DNA from: Paracoccaceae bacterium
GTDB lineage: Bacteria > Pseudomonadota > Alphaproteobacteria > Rhodobacterales > Rhodobacteraceae
Assembly: GCA_017854585.1 (NCBI GenBank)
Contig: JAFMHK010000012.1
Coordinates: forward strand, 1 to 64,000
Direction of reading: 5' to 3'
Length of the DNA stretch: 64,000 nt
A model generated the notes under the pieces. That model saw only the letters and a program-made list of their open reading frames with translations. It did not search any database and was not told the origin of the DNA. Shown in pieces: positions 34,930 through 43,575 of the stretch (position 1 is its first letter; every line of letters starts with the position of its first letter). The position numbers and the translations under genes are program-made.

Positions 34930-36327
34930 TCACGCCTCTTTCGTGTCGTTGTGACGGCCCACGGGATCAACCCAGATCAGCAGGACCAGTCCGATCAAGA
35001 ATAGCCCGATCAGGGGCGAAACGCCAAGCTGCTGACTCCCGGTCAGTTGCGTCGTGATCCCGATCAGCAGCGGTGCGATAAACGACGTGGCCTTGCCCGC
35101 CAAAGCGTAAAGCCCGAAAGCTTCTGTCATGCGGTCCTGACGGGCTTGGCGCACCATCATTGTCCGGCTGGAAGATTGCAGTGACCCTCCGCCCGCGCCG
35201 ATCAGCGCGCCGAGCATGTAGAAGGCGATATCGGGCAGTCTGCTATCGGTCTCGACGGGCATGCCGAATACGCTCTCGCGGCTGACGAAGACCACGCCGA
35301 TTGCCACAAGCGTCAGCAGCACCACGTTGATCACGATCACCGGTTTCGGGCCATGTCTGCTGTCGGCCTTGCCGCCGATCCACGCGAACAGCGCGCCGGT
35401 CAGCACCGCCAGAATGCCGAAGATGCCGACATCCACCACTGACCAGCCCAGAACGCCCGCCGCGTAGATGCCGCCGAACACGTACATCCCGTTCAGCGCA
35501 TCACGGTAGAACATGGAGGAGACGAGATAGGCGAACAGGCTGCGGTCGCCGGGCAGCGTGGCCAGACTTTTTCCCAGCGCCGGTATCGCCCCCCGGATCG
35601 CCGCGCCAATGCGCATTGACCCGTCGGGGCGCGGGTCCCGCACCCACAAGAAAAACGGGATCATGAAGACCGCGAACCAGATCGCCGTCAGTGGCCCGAC
35701 GGCGCGCGTGCCTTCCCGCATTTCCGCATTCAGGCCGAACACCGGGTCAATTCCGATCAGGGTCAGGCCGGTTTCGGAGTTTTCCGCGAACAGCAGCAAC
35801 ATCGCCACCAGCGCCACGAACCCGCCAAGATATCCGAACGCCCAGCCCGAGCCTGATATCCGCCCCAGATCGTCCCGGTGGCCCAGCGTCGGCAGCATGG
35901 CGTTGGTGAAGATGGTCGCGAACTCCATCCCGATCAGCCCGATGGCAAAGAACGTCAGCACCGCGATCAGGTTGAAGTCGCCCGGTATCGCCCACCACAG
36001 CCCGCAAGCGCCGATGAAATACAGCACCGAGAAGAAGACGATGAAGGGCATCCTGCGCCCTGCCTTGTCCGCCACCGCCCCCAACAGGGGCGCCATCAGC
36101 GCAATCAACAATCCCGCGCCCCCCACGCCATAGCCCCATGCCGTTTGCGCGGCACTGCCGTCGCCCAGCAGGTCATTGATGTAGGGGCCGAAGATGAAGG
36201 TCAGCAGCAGGGTGTTGTAGGGCTGGCTTGCCCAGTCAAAGGCCCACCATCCCCAGATGCGGCGGCGCGCTTGGGGGGTGCGATAGGGGCTGGCGGGGAT
36301 CAACTCAGGATCGGTTGGTGGCTTCAT
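34930..36327 (-). CDS. MFS transporter, UMF1 (Atg22-like) family
   Basis: The 465-residue inner-membrane protein has about 12 hydrophobic segments and the UMF1 opening (WGWWAFDWASQPYNTLLLTFIFGPYI), a hallmark of the unknown MFS family 1. The loop motif GAVADKAGRRMP follows the second helix pair. Substrates of this branch are undefined; vacuolar Atg22 in yeast exports amino acids. The gene immediately precedes mepA, perhaps as one transcription unit. No signal for its own regulation is visible in the 60 bp before it. Confidence 0.88.
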   Translation of the reverse strand: MKPPTDPELIPASPYRTPQARRRIWGWWAFDWASQPYNTLLLTFIFGPYINDLLGDGSAAQTAWGYGVGGAGLLIALMAPLLGAVADKAGRRMPFIVFFSVLYFIGACGLWWAIPGDFNLIAVLTFFAIGLIGMEFATIFTNAMLPTLGHRDDLGRISGSGWAFGYLGGFVALVAMLLLFAENSETGLTLIGIDPVFGLNAEMREGTRAVGPLTAIWFAVFMIPFFLWVRDPRPDGSMRIGAAIRGAIPALGKSLATLPGDRSLFAYLVSSMFYRDALNGMYVFGGIYAAGVLGWSVVDVGIFGILAVLTGALFAWIGGKADSRHGPKPVIVINVVLLTLVAIGVVFVSRESVFGMPVETDSRLPDIAFYMLGALIGAGGGSLQSSSRTMMVRQARQDRMTEAFGLYALAGKATSFIAPLLIGITTQLTGSQQLGVSPLIGLFLIGLVLLIWVDPVGRHNDTKEA

Positions 36328-36387
36328 GGGCGCATGTTTAAGCCAGCCGCATGAATTGGCAATGGAATTGCCGGGGTTATCGTCCGC

Positions 36388-36918
36388 CTAGATCTGCGGT
36401 GGCCAGGGCCGCGTCATGTCGGCGTCGATCCAGTTGCGCACCCAGACAGGCAGCTCGGGCGATGTGGGGTCGATCGCCATCGCCTCGGCCACCCGCGCGG
36501 GGGACATCATCCGCCCCTTTTCGGTCATGGCCGCGCGGATCAGACCGTGGTTGCAGCACGTTTCGCCGCGCCACATGCCTTGCTCCATATACAGGAACCT
36601 GTCGTCCCACCCCAACACACGCGTCCGCAGGTCCACCCGCTGAAACAGGGTGACCCGGCTGCGGTACCGGATGCTCGATCCCGCGACGACCAGCCCCCAC
36701 CGATTGCTCATCAGGGTCTGCATCAGACCAGTCCGATATGCAATTCCGGTCCGGCCCAGATCGTAAAGCGTCAGGATGCGGCCATTGTTCATCTCCATGT
36801 ACCCGTCGATATCGACGGGCCAGCATGTCAGGGCCAGATGATGCGTGTCGAACGTGCCGAACGCGGGCTTGCGCCCGTCGGATGCGGCGACAATTGCGTG
36901 TCTCAGGTATGGGTACAT
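36388..36918 (-). CDS. Thioesterase-family (hotdog-fold-like) protein
   Basis: A 176-residue protein with the layout of 4HBT-type acyl-CoA thioesterases: a WPVDIDGYMEMNNGRILTLYDLGRTGI segment (the N-term motif HxDxNxH-like, here MEMNNGRI), and strands RVTLFQRVDLRTRVLGWDDRFLYMEQ. It is probably a cytosolic acyl-thioester hydrolase, though the substrate is not known. The ATG at 36918 has no strong ribosome site. It lies 60 bp downstream of the start of the MFS gene on the same strand. Confidence 0.75.
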   Translation of the reverse strand: MYPYLRHAIVAASDGRKPAFGTFDTHHLALTCWPVDIDGYMEMNNGRILTLYDLGRTGIAYRTGLMQTLMSNRWGLVVAGSSIRYRSRVTLFQRVDLRTRVLGWDDRFLYMEQGMWRGETCCNHGLIRAAMTEKGRMMSPARVAEAMAIDPTSPELPVWVRNWIDADMTRPWPPQI

Positions 36919-37044
36919 GACCGGCAGAAAGACCCTTGCGGCGCGCGCGTCAACCCACGCCGTGACGTCACCCGGACTTGCGCCGCGCCGTTCACCGGCT
37001 TACCTCTGGGCGGCTGAATAGACCCAAGTGAAAAAGGCCTGCCC

Positions 37045-37332
37045 ATGACATCCCTGTTCCAGATCCTGATGCTGTTGATCAGCGTGGCAAAATTCATCGT
37101 TATCGCCCACATCATCATGAGCTGGCTGATCAACTTCAACGTGCTGAACTATCGACAGCCGCTTGTCGGGCAGATCTGGGATGGGCTGACCCGCCTTCTT
37201 GAACCTGTCTATGGCCCGATCCGTCGGGCGCTGCCGCAGATGGGTGGTCTCGACCTTGCGCCGCTGATCGTGTTTCTGGGCATCTACGCGGTGGAAATCG
37301 TGCTGCGCAACAACGTGGCGATGTTCCTCTAG
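37045..37332 (+). CDS. YggT-family membrane protein
   Basis: A 95-residue membrane protein with two hydrophobic segments (about residues 5-30 and 72-92) and the YggT core [40 protein letters not shown]. YggT proteins occur near division and osmotic-stress genes, but the role is poorly defined. AAGG lies seven nt before the ATG. It overlaps the convergent msrA by 4 bp. Confidence 0.92.
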   Translation: MTSLFQILMLLISVAKFIVIAHIIMSWLINFNVLNYRQPLVGQIWDGLTRLLEPVYGPIRRALPQMGGLDLAPLIVFLGIYAVEIVLRNNVAMFL

Positions 37333-38000
37333 TGATGCACGAAGGGCGCGGCATCGCCCCATAGCTCCGTCAGCCGCGCGTCCCGGCCACACGCCGTCCG
37401 GTAAAGCTCGTAAGCCACCGATTTCCGGCGCGGACCAAACCGCGTAATGATCAGGTCGTCGCTGCGATAGTAATCCTGATGATACGCCTCGGCGGGATAG
37501 AACGGCGCGGCCTCGCGAATGGGTGTCACCACCTCTTGCCCCAACTCCGCCTGCGCGGTCGCAATCGCGGCCTCCGCAACCATGCGCTGGGCCGCATCTT
37601 CAACGAAGATGGCGGTGGTATAGCTGGCCCCCCGGTCGCAGAACTGCCCGCCCGCATCCGTCACATCGACGGACCGCAGGAACAGGTGCAGCAACCGCTC
37701 ATAAGACAAGACCGCCGGGTCATAGGTAATCTCGACCACCTCCAGATGCCCGGTGCCGCCGCTCGTTACTTCGCGGTAGCTGGGGTTCGCCACGGTGCCG
37801 CCGGCAAAGCCGGACACAACCTGCGTGACGCCCTCTACCTGCTCGAAATCGCTCTCGACGCACCAGAAACACCCGCCCGCCACAACCGCAGTCTCAAGGG
37901 TTTGGGCATGCGCCTTGCCGTATGGCAAGATCAACGCGGTGGCTATCGCCACGCTCAAGGTCAGCAGCTTGATCATGTCTTTCATGGGCGCGCGGGGCAT
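37329..38000 (-). CDS. msrA: Exported peptide methionine sulfoxide reductase MsrA
   Basis: The ATG at 38000, with GAAGGAGG upstream, gives 223 residues beginning with a signal peptide ([22 protein letters not shown]), so the enzyme is probably periplasmic. The MsrA active site GCFWC has its catalytic Cys at residue 44, followed by FEQVEGV..GFAGG and later YHQDY. It reduces methionine-S-sulfoxide in proteins. A resolving Cys (CDRGASY) is near residue 128 and another in the C-terminal ACG segment. No msrB is adjacent. Confidence 0.92.
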   Translation of the reverse strand: MPRAPMKDMIKLLTLSVAIATALILPYGKAHAQTLETAVVAGGCFWCVESDFEQVEGVTQVVSGFAGGTVANPSYREVTSGGTGHLEVVEITYDPAVLSYERLLHLFLRSVDVTDAGGQFCDRGASYTTAIFVEDAAQRMVAEAAIATAQAELGQEVVTPIREAAPFYPAEAYHQDYYRSDDLIITRFGPRRKSVAYELYRTACGRDARLTELWGDAAPFVHH

Positions 38001-38095
38001 TGGCTTCCTCCTTCGTTGCTTCCACCGTTGCGGAAACCGATTGAACTGCAACCCACAAGGGTGTGAGGTCACGCCCGAGTGAACAGGAGGCGCAA

Positions 38096-38989
38096 TTGGT
38101 TACAACGCATCAATCCGAGGATGACGCCCGCAACGAAACCATCCTGATCTGGGTGAACGGCACGCTAAAGCGGCGGCCCGACGCGATGGTCAGCGTCTAT
38201 GACAGCGGCTTCATGTTGGGCGATGGCGTTTGGGAAGGGCTGCGCCTCTATGACGGCAACTGGTCATTTCTGGACGATCACATGGATCGCCTGTTCGAGG
38301 CAGCCAAGGCGATCGACCTCGATATCGGGCTGGACCGCGCCGGAGTGATCGCCGCGCTAGAAGCAACCCGCGCCGCCAATGACATGCACACCGATGCCCA
38401 CGCCCGCCTGATGGTGACGCGTGGCGTCAAAATGCGACCATTCCAGCATCCGGCCCTGTCGGTCAGCGGCCCGACGATGGTCATCATCATGGAACATTCG
38501 CGCCCATCCATTCCGCGCCCGATCCGGCTGGCCACGGTGCCGCACATGCGCGGTCTGCCGATGACACAAGACCCCAAGCTGAACAGCCATTCGAAACTCA
38601 ACTGCATCCTCGCCTGCATCGCCGCCGAAAAGGCCGGCGCGGACGAGGCGCTGATGCTTGATATCCATGGTTTCGTGAACACGACCAACGCCTGCAATTT
38701 CTTCATCGTAAAGAAGGGGCAGGTTTGGACCTCGACCGGTGACTACTGCATGAACGGCATCACCCGCCAAAAGGTGATCGACGTTTGCCGCGCCGATGGC
38801 ATCCCGGTATCCGAACGCAACTATTCCCTCGTCGATACGTATTCCGCCGACGAGGCGTTCTTGACCGGCACCTTCGGGGCGCAGACGCCGGTGGGTGAGA
38901 TCGACGGACGGGTGATCGGCACGGGCCAGATGGGGCCGGTAACCGAACGCATCCGTGCGCTCTACAAGGATCTAGTGGCCCGGTCATGA
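38096..38989 (+). CDS. Class IV aminotransferase (branched-chain/D-amino-acid type)
   Basis: A 297-residue PLP enzyme. The start is a TTG at 38096 with a strong ACAGGAGG five nt upstream. Family features include [38 protein letters not shown], the PLP-lysine region [11 protein letters not shown] and the phosphate-binding GITRQKV. It might act on branched-chain amino acids, D-amino acids or aminodeoxychorismate; the motifs do not decide. The sulfotransferase gene begins 52 bp downstream. It is divergent from msrA across 95 bp. Confidence 0.85.
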   Translation: MVTTHQSEDDARNETILIWVNGTLKRRPDAMVSVYDSGFMLGDGVWEGLRLYDGNWSFLDDHMDRLFEAAKAIDLDIGLDRAGVIAALEATRAANDMHTDAHARLMVTRGVKMRPFQHPALSVSGPTMVIIMEHSRPSIPRPIRLATVPHMRGLPMTQDPKLNSHSKLNCILACIAAEKAGADEALMLDIHGFVNTTNACNFFIVKKGQVWTSTGDYCMNGITRQKVIDVCRADGIPVSERNYSLVDTYSADEAFLTGTFGAQTPVGEIDGRVIGTGQMGPVTERIRALYKDLVARS

Positions 38990-39002
38990 CTTGCGCGGCG
39001 TA

Positions 39003-39040
39003 TGCATGGGGTGTGCATCACTTGTGCATGGTTGGTGCAT
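39003..39040 (+). repeat. Four TGCAT motifs at exact 11-bp spacing
   Basis: TGCAT occurs at 39003, 39014, 39025 and 39036, each 11 bp from the last, directly before the sulfotransferase ATG at 39042; three copies are GTGCAT. The spacing is close to one helical turn, so a protein could contact one face of the DNA. It could also be a simple tandem duplication. Confidence 0.6.
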
Positions 39041-39041
39041 C

Positions 39042-39746
39042 ATGAAAATCGCCATGTGGTCGGGCCCCCGGAACCTGTCGACTGCCATGATGTATGCCTT
39101 CGCCGCGCGTGGTGATTGCGCGGTCTGGGACGAGCCATTCTATGCCCCCTATCTTGCCGCGACGGGCATGGTTCACCCCATGCAGGATGCCATCCTCGCA
39201 GGTCACGAAACCGACCCCGCAGCCGTTGCGCGGGCCTGTGCCGGCCCGGTTCCGGATGGCAAAAAACTGTTATATATGAAGCACATGCCGCATCATATGT
39301 TGCCGAACTTTCCGCTGGATTGGGCCGATGGATGCGTCAACGCTCATCTGATCCGCCACCCCGCCCGCGTCATCGCCAGCTATGCCGCAAAGCGCGATGC
39401 GGTGACGCTACAAGACATTGGTTTCGAACAGCAATTCGCAATTTGGCAGCGCTTTCCGGGGCCTGTTATGGATGGCACGGCGATCCGCGCCAACCCGGAA
39501 AAGATGCTTGAAAAGCTCTGTGTTGAGGTTGGAATTCCTTTTACGTCCAACATGTTGCACTGGAATTCCGGTCCAAGAAGCTTTGACGGTGCTTGGGGTC
39601 CGCACTGGTATGGCGCGGTTCACCGCTCCACCGGGTTCGCCCCGCCCGAAGGCGACCTGCCCAAGGTCCAGCCACGGCATCAACCGCTGCTCGATGCCGC
39701 GCTCCCGATTTACGAAACGATGCGCGCTCACGCCATAAACCTCTGA
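39042..39746 (+). CDS. Sulfotransferase-family protein
   Basis: A 234-residue protein with the PAPS-binding-like 5' motif MWSGPRNLSTAMMYAFAARGD at residues 4-24 and a later LIRHPARVIASYAAKRDAV that corresponds to the 3'-phosphate-binding part of sulfotransferases. It is probably soluble and cytosolic. In this order, as I recall, such genes often accompany a class IV aminotransferase, as here. The acceptor is unknown. A TTG at 38991 is also in frame, but it has no ribosome site, so the ATG at 39042 is preferred. Confidence 0.8.
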   Translation: MKIAMWSGPRNLSTAMMYAFAARGDCAVWDEPFYAPYLAATGMVHPMQDAILAGHETDPAAVARACAGPVPDGKKLLYMKHMPHHMLPNFPLDWADGCVNAHLIRHPARVIASYAAKRDAVTLQDIGFEQQFAIWQRFPGPVMDGTAIRANPEKMLEKLCVEVGIPFTSNMLHWNSGPRSFDGAWGPHWYGAVHRSTGFAPPEGDLPKVQPRHQPLLDAALPIYETMRAHAINL

Positions 39747-39748
39747 TA

Positions 39749-39809
39749 GCTGTCATAAAATCGTGACTTGAAGCCGCTCCGCGACAGTGGGAAACTATGC
39801 CATGACAGC
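39749..39809. other. Widely spaced 8-bp inverted repeat before amn
   Basis: GCTGTCAT (39749-39756) and ATGACAGC (39802-39809) are perfect inverted arms 45 bp apart within the 126-bp gap before amn. Too widely spaced for a stable hairpin in isolation; they might mark two half-sites of a regulator. Low support. Confidence 0.25.
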
Positions 39810-39872
39810 ATTTCAAATATTCGCACCGCGCCCCGCGCCCCCGTTGTCCGACCTTGGACCCGGAGGCCGTTC

Positions 39873-41357
39873 ATGAGCGGCCAAATGAAACACCTGCCCG
39901 TCGAAATGCCGGACACGCCCCGCGTGCAAAGTTTTTCCGACGCCAATGCCGCAGTCGCGTATCTGACCGAACTGTACGATCAGGCCACCAGCTTTCTGCG
40001 CGACAAGTTCACAGAGGTCATTGCCGGCGCGCCGCCGGGAAGAAGGTTCCGCGCATTCTATCCCGAAATCCGGATCACTACCTCCAGCTATGCCAAGATC
40101 GACACCCGCCTGTCTTATGGCCATGTGGCGCAACCGGGCACCTACGTCACGACCATCACGCGGCCTGACCTGTTCAAAAGCTATCTGCGCCAACAGATTG
40201 GATTACTTATAGAAAATCACGGTGTGACGGTTCAGGTCGGGGCATCCATTACGCCCATTCCGGTTCATTTCGCCGTGTTGAACGATGCGGATCTAGAGGT
40301 CCCGCAAGACGGCGCGCTGACCTTTCCGCTGCGTGATGTCTTTGACGTGCCTGACCTGAACACCACCAACGATCAGATCGTGAACGGCTTTGGGTTCCAC
40401 TATGAAGATGGCGCGGGTTCGCTTGCGCCGTTCACGGCACAGCGGGTTGATTATTCCCTCGCGCGCCTGTCGCATTATACCGCGACCGACCCGGAACATT
40501 TCCAAAATCACGTCCTCTTTACGAACTATCAGTTCTATATGGAGGAATTCGTGGCCTTCGCCCGTGGGGCGCTGGCCGACCCCGAAAGCGGCTACACGTC
40601 GCTTGTTGGACCGGGCAATGATGTGATCACCGACCCTGATCAGATATTGAACACCCCCGCAAAGCTGCCGCAGATGCCGACCTACCATCTGACGCGTAAC
40701 GGCGGCGCGGGGATTACCTTGGTGAATATCGGCGTGGGACCATCCAACGCCAAGACAGCGACCGACCACATTGCTGTTCTGCGGCCCCATGTCTGGCTGA
40801 TGGTTGGTCATTGTGCGGGACTGCGCAATTCCCAGTCTCTGGGTGATTACGTGTTGGCCCACGCCTATCTGCGCGAGGATCACGTGCTGGATGACGATCT
40901 GCCCGTCTGGGTCCCGATCCCAGCATTGGCAGAGGTGCAAATCGCGCTTGAGGAAGCGGTCGAGGATGTCAGCAAGGTCGAAGGCTACGAACTCAAGCGG
41001 ATCATGCGCACTGGCACGGTTGCGACCATCGACAATCGCAATTGGGAACTCCGTGATCAATCCGGTCCGGTTCAACGGCTCAGCCAGTCGCGTGCCATCG
41101 CATTGGACATGGAAAGCGCGACGATCGCGGCGAATGGATTCAGGTTTCGCGTGCCTTACGGCACCCTTCTTTGCGTTTCCGACAAGCCGCTGCACGGAGA
41201 GCTCAAGTTGCCGGGTATGGCCAGTGCGTTCTACAAAACGCAGGTTTCGCGGCATTTGCTTATCGGAATTCGCGCGATGGAGAAGCTCCGTGAAATGCCA
41301 CTCGAGCGCCTTCACAGCCGCAAACTGCGCAGTTTCGAGGAAACAGCCTTCCTCTAA
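39873..41357 (+). CDS. amn: AMP nucleosidase
   Basis: The ATG at 39873, with GGAGG seven nt upstream, gives 494 residues. The protein has the AMP nucleosidase N-terminal domain (YPEIRITTSSYAKIDTRLSYGHV) and the C-terminal phosphorylase-like domain with MVGHCAGLRNSQSLGDYVLAHAYLREDHVLDDDLPVWVPIPALAEVQ and LDMESATIAANGFRFRVPYGTLLCVSDKPLHGE. It hydrolyses AMP to adenine and ribose 5-phosphate. The length and both domains are normal. Confidence 0.95.
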   Translation: MSGQMKHLPVEMPDTPRVQSFSDANAAVAYLTELYDQATSFLRDKFTEVIAGAPPGRRFRAFYPEIRITTSSYAKIDTRLSYGHVAQPGTYVTTITRPDLFKSYLRQQIGLLIENHGVTVQVGASITPIPVHFAVLNDADLEVPQDGALTFPLRDVFDVPDLNTTNDQIVNGFGFHYEDGAGSLAPFTAQRVDYSLARLSHYTATDPEHFQNHVLFTNYQFYMEEFVAFARGALADPESGYTSLVGPGNDVITDPDQILNTPAKLPQMPTYHLTRNGGAGITLVNIGVGPSNAKTATDHIAVLRPHVWLMVGHCAGLRNSQSLGDYVLAHAYLREDHVLDDDLPVWVPIPALAEVQIALEEAVEDVSKVEGYELKRIMRTGTVATIDNRNWELRDQSGPVQRLSQSRAIALDMESATIAANGFRFRVPYGTLLCVSDKPLHGELKLPGMASAFYKTQVSRHLLIGIRAMEKLREMPLERLHSRKLRSFEETAFL

Positions 41358-41405
41358 GGGCGAAAAAGCGCTCTCAGACTGATGTTTTTCGCATTTTGGG
41401 TGTCA

Positions 41406-41439
41406 CTAGCCGTTGTGTGACGCCGCTATATTCGGCTAG
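41406..41439. promoter_or_regulatory. Inverted repeat flanking a TATATT box before the HU gene
   Basis: CTAGCCG (41406-41412) and CGGCTAG (41433-41439) are perfect 7-bp inverted arms around 20 bp that contain TATATT (41427-41432), a likely -10. The arrangement could be an operator around a promoter. The HU ATG at 41490 is 50 bp beyond the second arm. Confidence 0.4.
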
Positions 41440-41489
41440 CGTTGCGCCAACGAGCCCTAGGGTTCGGGCAGTAAAGGAGAAAAATACCC

Positions 41490-41780
41490 ATGGCACAGAA
41501 ACCCATGACCAAGACTCAACTGGTTGCCGCCCTTGCCGACGAAATGGGCGCTGACAAGAAAACCGCTGGTGCTGCTCTCGATGCAATCACCGCAGTGGTG
41601 ACAAAAGAGGTCGCCAACGGTGGCGCAGTCACCATGCCCGGCATCGGCAAAGTATATTGCCGTGAGCGTCCGGAGCGGATGGTTCGCAACCCCGCAACGG
41701 GTGAGCAGATCAAGAAAGAGGCTGACAAGCAGGTGAAAGTCACCATTGCGAAGGCTCTGAAAGACAGCGTGAACGGCTAA
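41490..41780 (+). CDS. hup: HU-family DNA-binding protein
   Basis: The 96-residue protein has the HU core: MTKTQLVAALADEMGADKKTAGAALDAI, the DNA-binding beta-arm with RNPATGEQIKKEADKQVKVTIAKALKD. The ribosome site AAAGGAG lies before ATG 41490. HU bends DNA and compacts the nucleoid. It is followed by a strong intrinsic terminator at 41803-41832, and preceded by an inverted repeat around its likely promoter. Confidence 0.95.
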   Translation: MAQKPMTKTQLVAALADEMGADKKTAGAALDAITAVVTKEVANGGAVTMPGIGKVYCRERPERMVRNPATGEQIKKEADKQVKVTIAKALKDSVNG

Positions 41781-41802
41781 TTGCCGTCAGTTTAGAAGCA
41801 TG

Positions 41803-41832
41803 AAAGGGTCGCCCCAAGGGGCGACCCTTTTT
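41803..41832 (+). terminator. Strong intrinsic terminator of the HU gene
   Basis: AAAGGGTCGCCCC (41803-41815) pairs perfectly with GGGGCGACCCTTT (41818-41830) around an AA, followed by more T's. This is a 13-bp stem ending in a T-run, 23 bp after the HU stop. Confidence 0.9.
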
Positions 41833-41850
41833 CGTGTCAGGGGGCAGGTC

Positions 41851-42720
41851 TTGGACATTCGTGCATTGCTGGCGGGGCTGGTGTTCGCCCTCATCTGGTC
41901 GTCCGCCTTTACCTCGGCCCGCATCATCGTTGAGGCGGCTCCGCCGCTGATGGCGCTGTCGCTCCGATTTGCCATCTCAGGGTTGATGGGCATCGGCATC
42001 GCCCTGTTTTTGGGTCAATCCTTTCGGCTGACACGTGGCCAATGGCTTTCGGTCCTGATCTTCGGCATCTGCCAGAACGCGATCTATCTGGGTTTGAACT
42101 TTGTCGCCATGCAGACCGTCGAGGCATCACTTGCCGCCATCCTCGCCTCGACCATGCCTTTGCTGGTGGCTTTCGCAAATTGGGGCGTCTTTCGCCAACG
42201 TCTGCCAATTCTTGGTGTATTGGGCCTTGCTGCGGGCTTCGGAGGGGTCGCCCTGATCATGGCGCAACGATTTGGCGGCGGCGCGGACCCGTTTGGGGTT
42301 ATGCTTTGCCTGATCGGCGCCGTGGCCTTGACGGTGGCGACCCTTGCCATGCGCGGGGCGTCATCTGGCCGTGGGAACTTGCTGATGGTCGTTGGTTTGC
42401 AGATGATCGTGGGCAGCATTGCATTGCTGCCCTTTGCGGTTCTGACGGAAACATTCAACGTCGTCTGGTCAAACTCACTATTGCTGGCATTCGCCTATAC
42501 AACCGTGATGCCGGGCCTTGTCGCGACGTTGATATGGTTCTGGCTTGTTGACCGGATCGGGGCGACCCCCGCTGCCACTTTCCATTTCCTCAATCCATTC
42601 TTCGGCGTTGCCATTGCGGCCGTCTTGCTGGGCGAGCAGTTGGGGCTGATTGATGTCTTGGGCGTCACGATTATTGCAATCGGCATTCTGGCCGTCCAGC
42701 TGGCGCGCACCAAGACCTAG
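41851..42720 (+). CDS. EamA-family (DMT superfamily) permease
   Basis: An integral membrane protein with about ten hydrophobic segments in two EamA repeats (LLAGLVFALIWSSAFTSARIIVEAAPPL and LDRIGATPAATFHFLNPFFGVAIAAVLLGEQ). Substrates are unknown but may be amino acids or metabolites. A TTG at 41851 with AGGGGG seven nt upstream gives 289 residues. The ATG at 41800 lies within the HU terminator hairpin and is less likely. The gene overlaps the convergent pilin-like gene by 4 bp. Confidence 0.88.
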   Translation: MDIRALLAGLVFALIWSSAFTSARIIVEAAPPLMALSLRFAISGLMGIGIALFLGQSFRLTRGQWLSVLIFGICQNAIYLGLNFVAMQTVEASLAAILASTMPLLVAFANWGVFRQRLPILGVLGLAAGFGGVALIMAQRFGGGADPFGVMLCLIGAVALTVATLAMRGASSGRGNLLMVVGLQMIVGSIALLPFAVLTETFNVVWSNSLLLAFAYTTVMPGLVATLIWFWLVDRIGATPAATFHFLNPFFGVAIAAVLLGEQLGLIDVLGVTIIAIGILAVQLARTKT

Positions 42721-43424
42721 GACGTCTCGTCTTGAGGCGGCATCTTGGCAATGACGCGCAAGTTGTCGATCGCCCAACTGGCGGTAAAGACCGGCCCGGC
42801 CAGTGTCGATGTAATGGACAGCAACAGGGCGTCGCCCGGATTGTCGATCACGATCGTGATTTCTACGGATTGGTCATCGGTTTCTGGCCCCAGTGCCGCA
42901 AAGCCGACAGGCGCACCGGCGACGCGTGTTCGGGGTGTTGCTGTGATGCCCACGCTATCGGGGACGATGATTTCCTGCTGGCTGACAAGCGCCGGGCGGG
43001 TTGAGAAGCTCCGCTCCATCACTTCAGTGCCGTTTACCGTAATGATCACCGATTCAAGCTGCCAATCGTCTATGGCATGCAGATCGAAGGAGATCTCTGC
43101 GGTCTCTGCCTCGGCGGGCAGGCGAAATTCGCGGCTGACGGCGTCGTCGGTGAAGCGGCCAAGGATCGGTCCAAAACCCGGATCGAGGTTTTCAGCTTGG
43201 GCAATAGACCACCCTGTCGTGTTCAGACTGAAGTCTTGAACAGCGATCACCCGAACGTCAGGTGGAAGTGTATACAACCCACCTAAATTCTCGTGACTGT
43301 CGGGGCCGAACCCGGCCGCGCTGGATCTGATCATCGAAGCCGCAAAAAGCGTTGCCGTCATCACACCGACAACAACCAGAGACCAATCGATTTTAAACCC
43401 ATTCTTATGGTGGCGCGTTAGCAT
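42717..43424 (-). CDS. Pilin-like protein with beta-sandwich-type domain, paralogue B
   Basis: A 235-residue protein with a single N-terminal hydrophobic segment preceded by KNGFKIDWSLVVVG, a degenerate form of the GAVTVDW motif of its neighbour, and a large C-terminal domain (about 60-230) shared with 43576-44277: SFDLHAIDDWQLESVIITVNG and TASWAIDNLRVIAKM align with SFDLHAIDSWDGEDFIVFID and ESWAVDNVEVRGIM. GAGG precedes the ATG by seven nt. It would be anchored in the membrane or built into a surface fibre; function unknown. Confidence 0.65.
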   Translation of the reverse strand: MLTRHHKNGFKIDWSLVVVGVMTATLFAASMIRSSAAGFGPDSHENLGGLYTLPPDVRVIAVQDFSLNTTGWSIAQAENLDPGFGPILGRFTDDAVSREFRLPAEAETAEISFDLHAIDDWQLESVIITVNGTEVMERSFSTRPALVSQQEIIVPDSVGITATPRTRVAGAPVGFAALGPETDDQSVEITIVIDNPGDALLLSITSTLAGPVFTASWAIDNLRVIAKMPPQDETS

Positions 43425-43575
43425 CAGACATCCTCAAATTCCCCAATTTGTCCTACGTTGGGCTCAAATGAGGCGAAAAAAAGGCGGGTCTGCGGTGCTT
43501 TTCAAGCACTGTTTTTCCAATGGCAACGGCCAGCGGAAATGCCAAGCATTGTTGATAGAATATCGTCTAATTTGA
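43425..43575. other. Gap between the two pilin-like genes with a weak hairpin
   Basis: The 151-bp interval contains a 6-bp stem GTGCTT-TTC-AAGCAC at 43495-43509 followed by five T's on the plus strand. On the minus strand a seven-T run lies about 12 nt after it. It may end transcription of 43576-44277, but the match to a terminator is imperfect. Nothing else seen. Confidence 0.3.
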
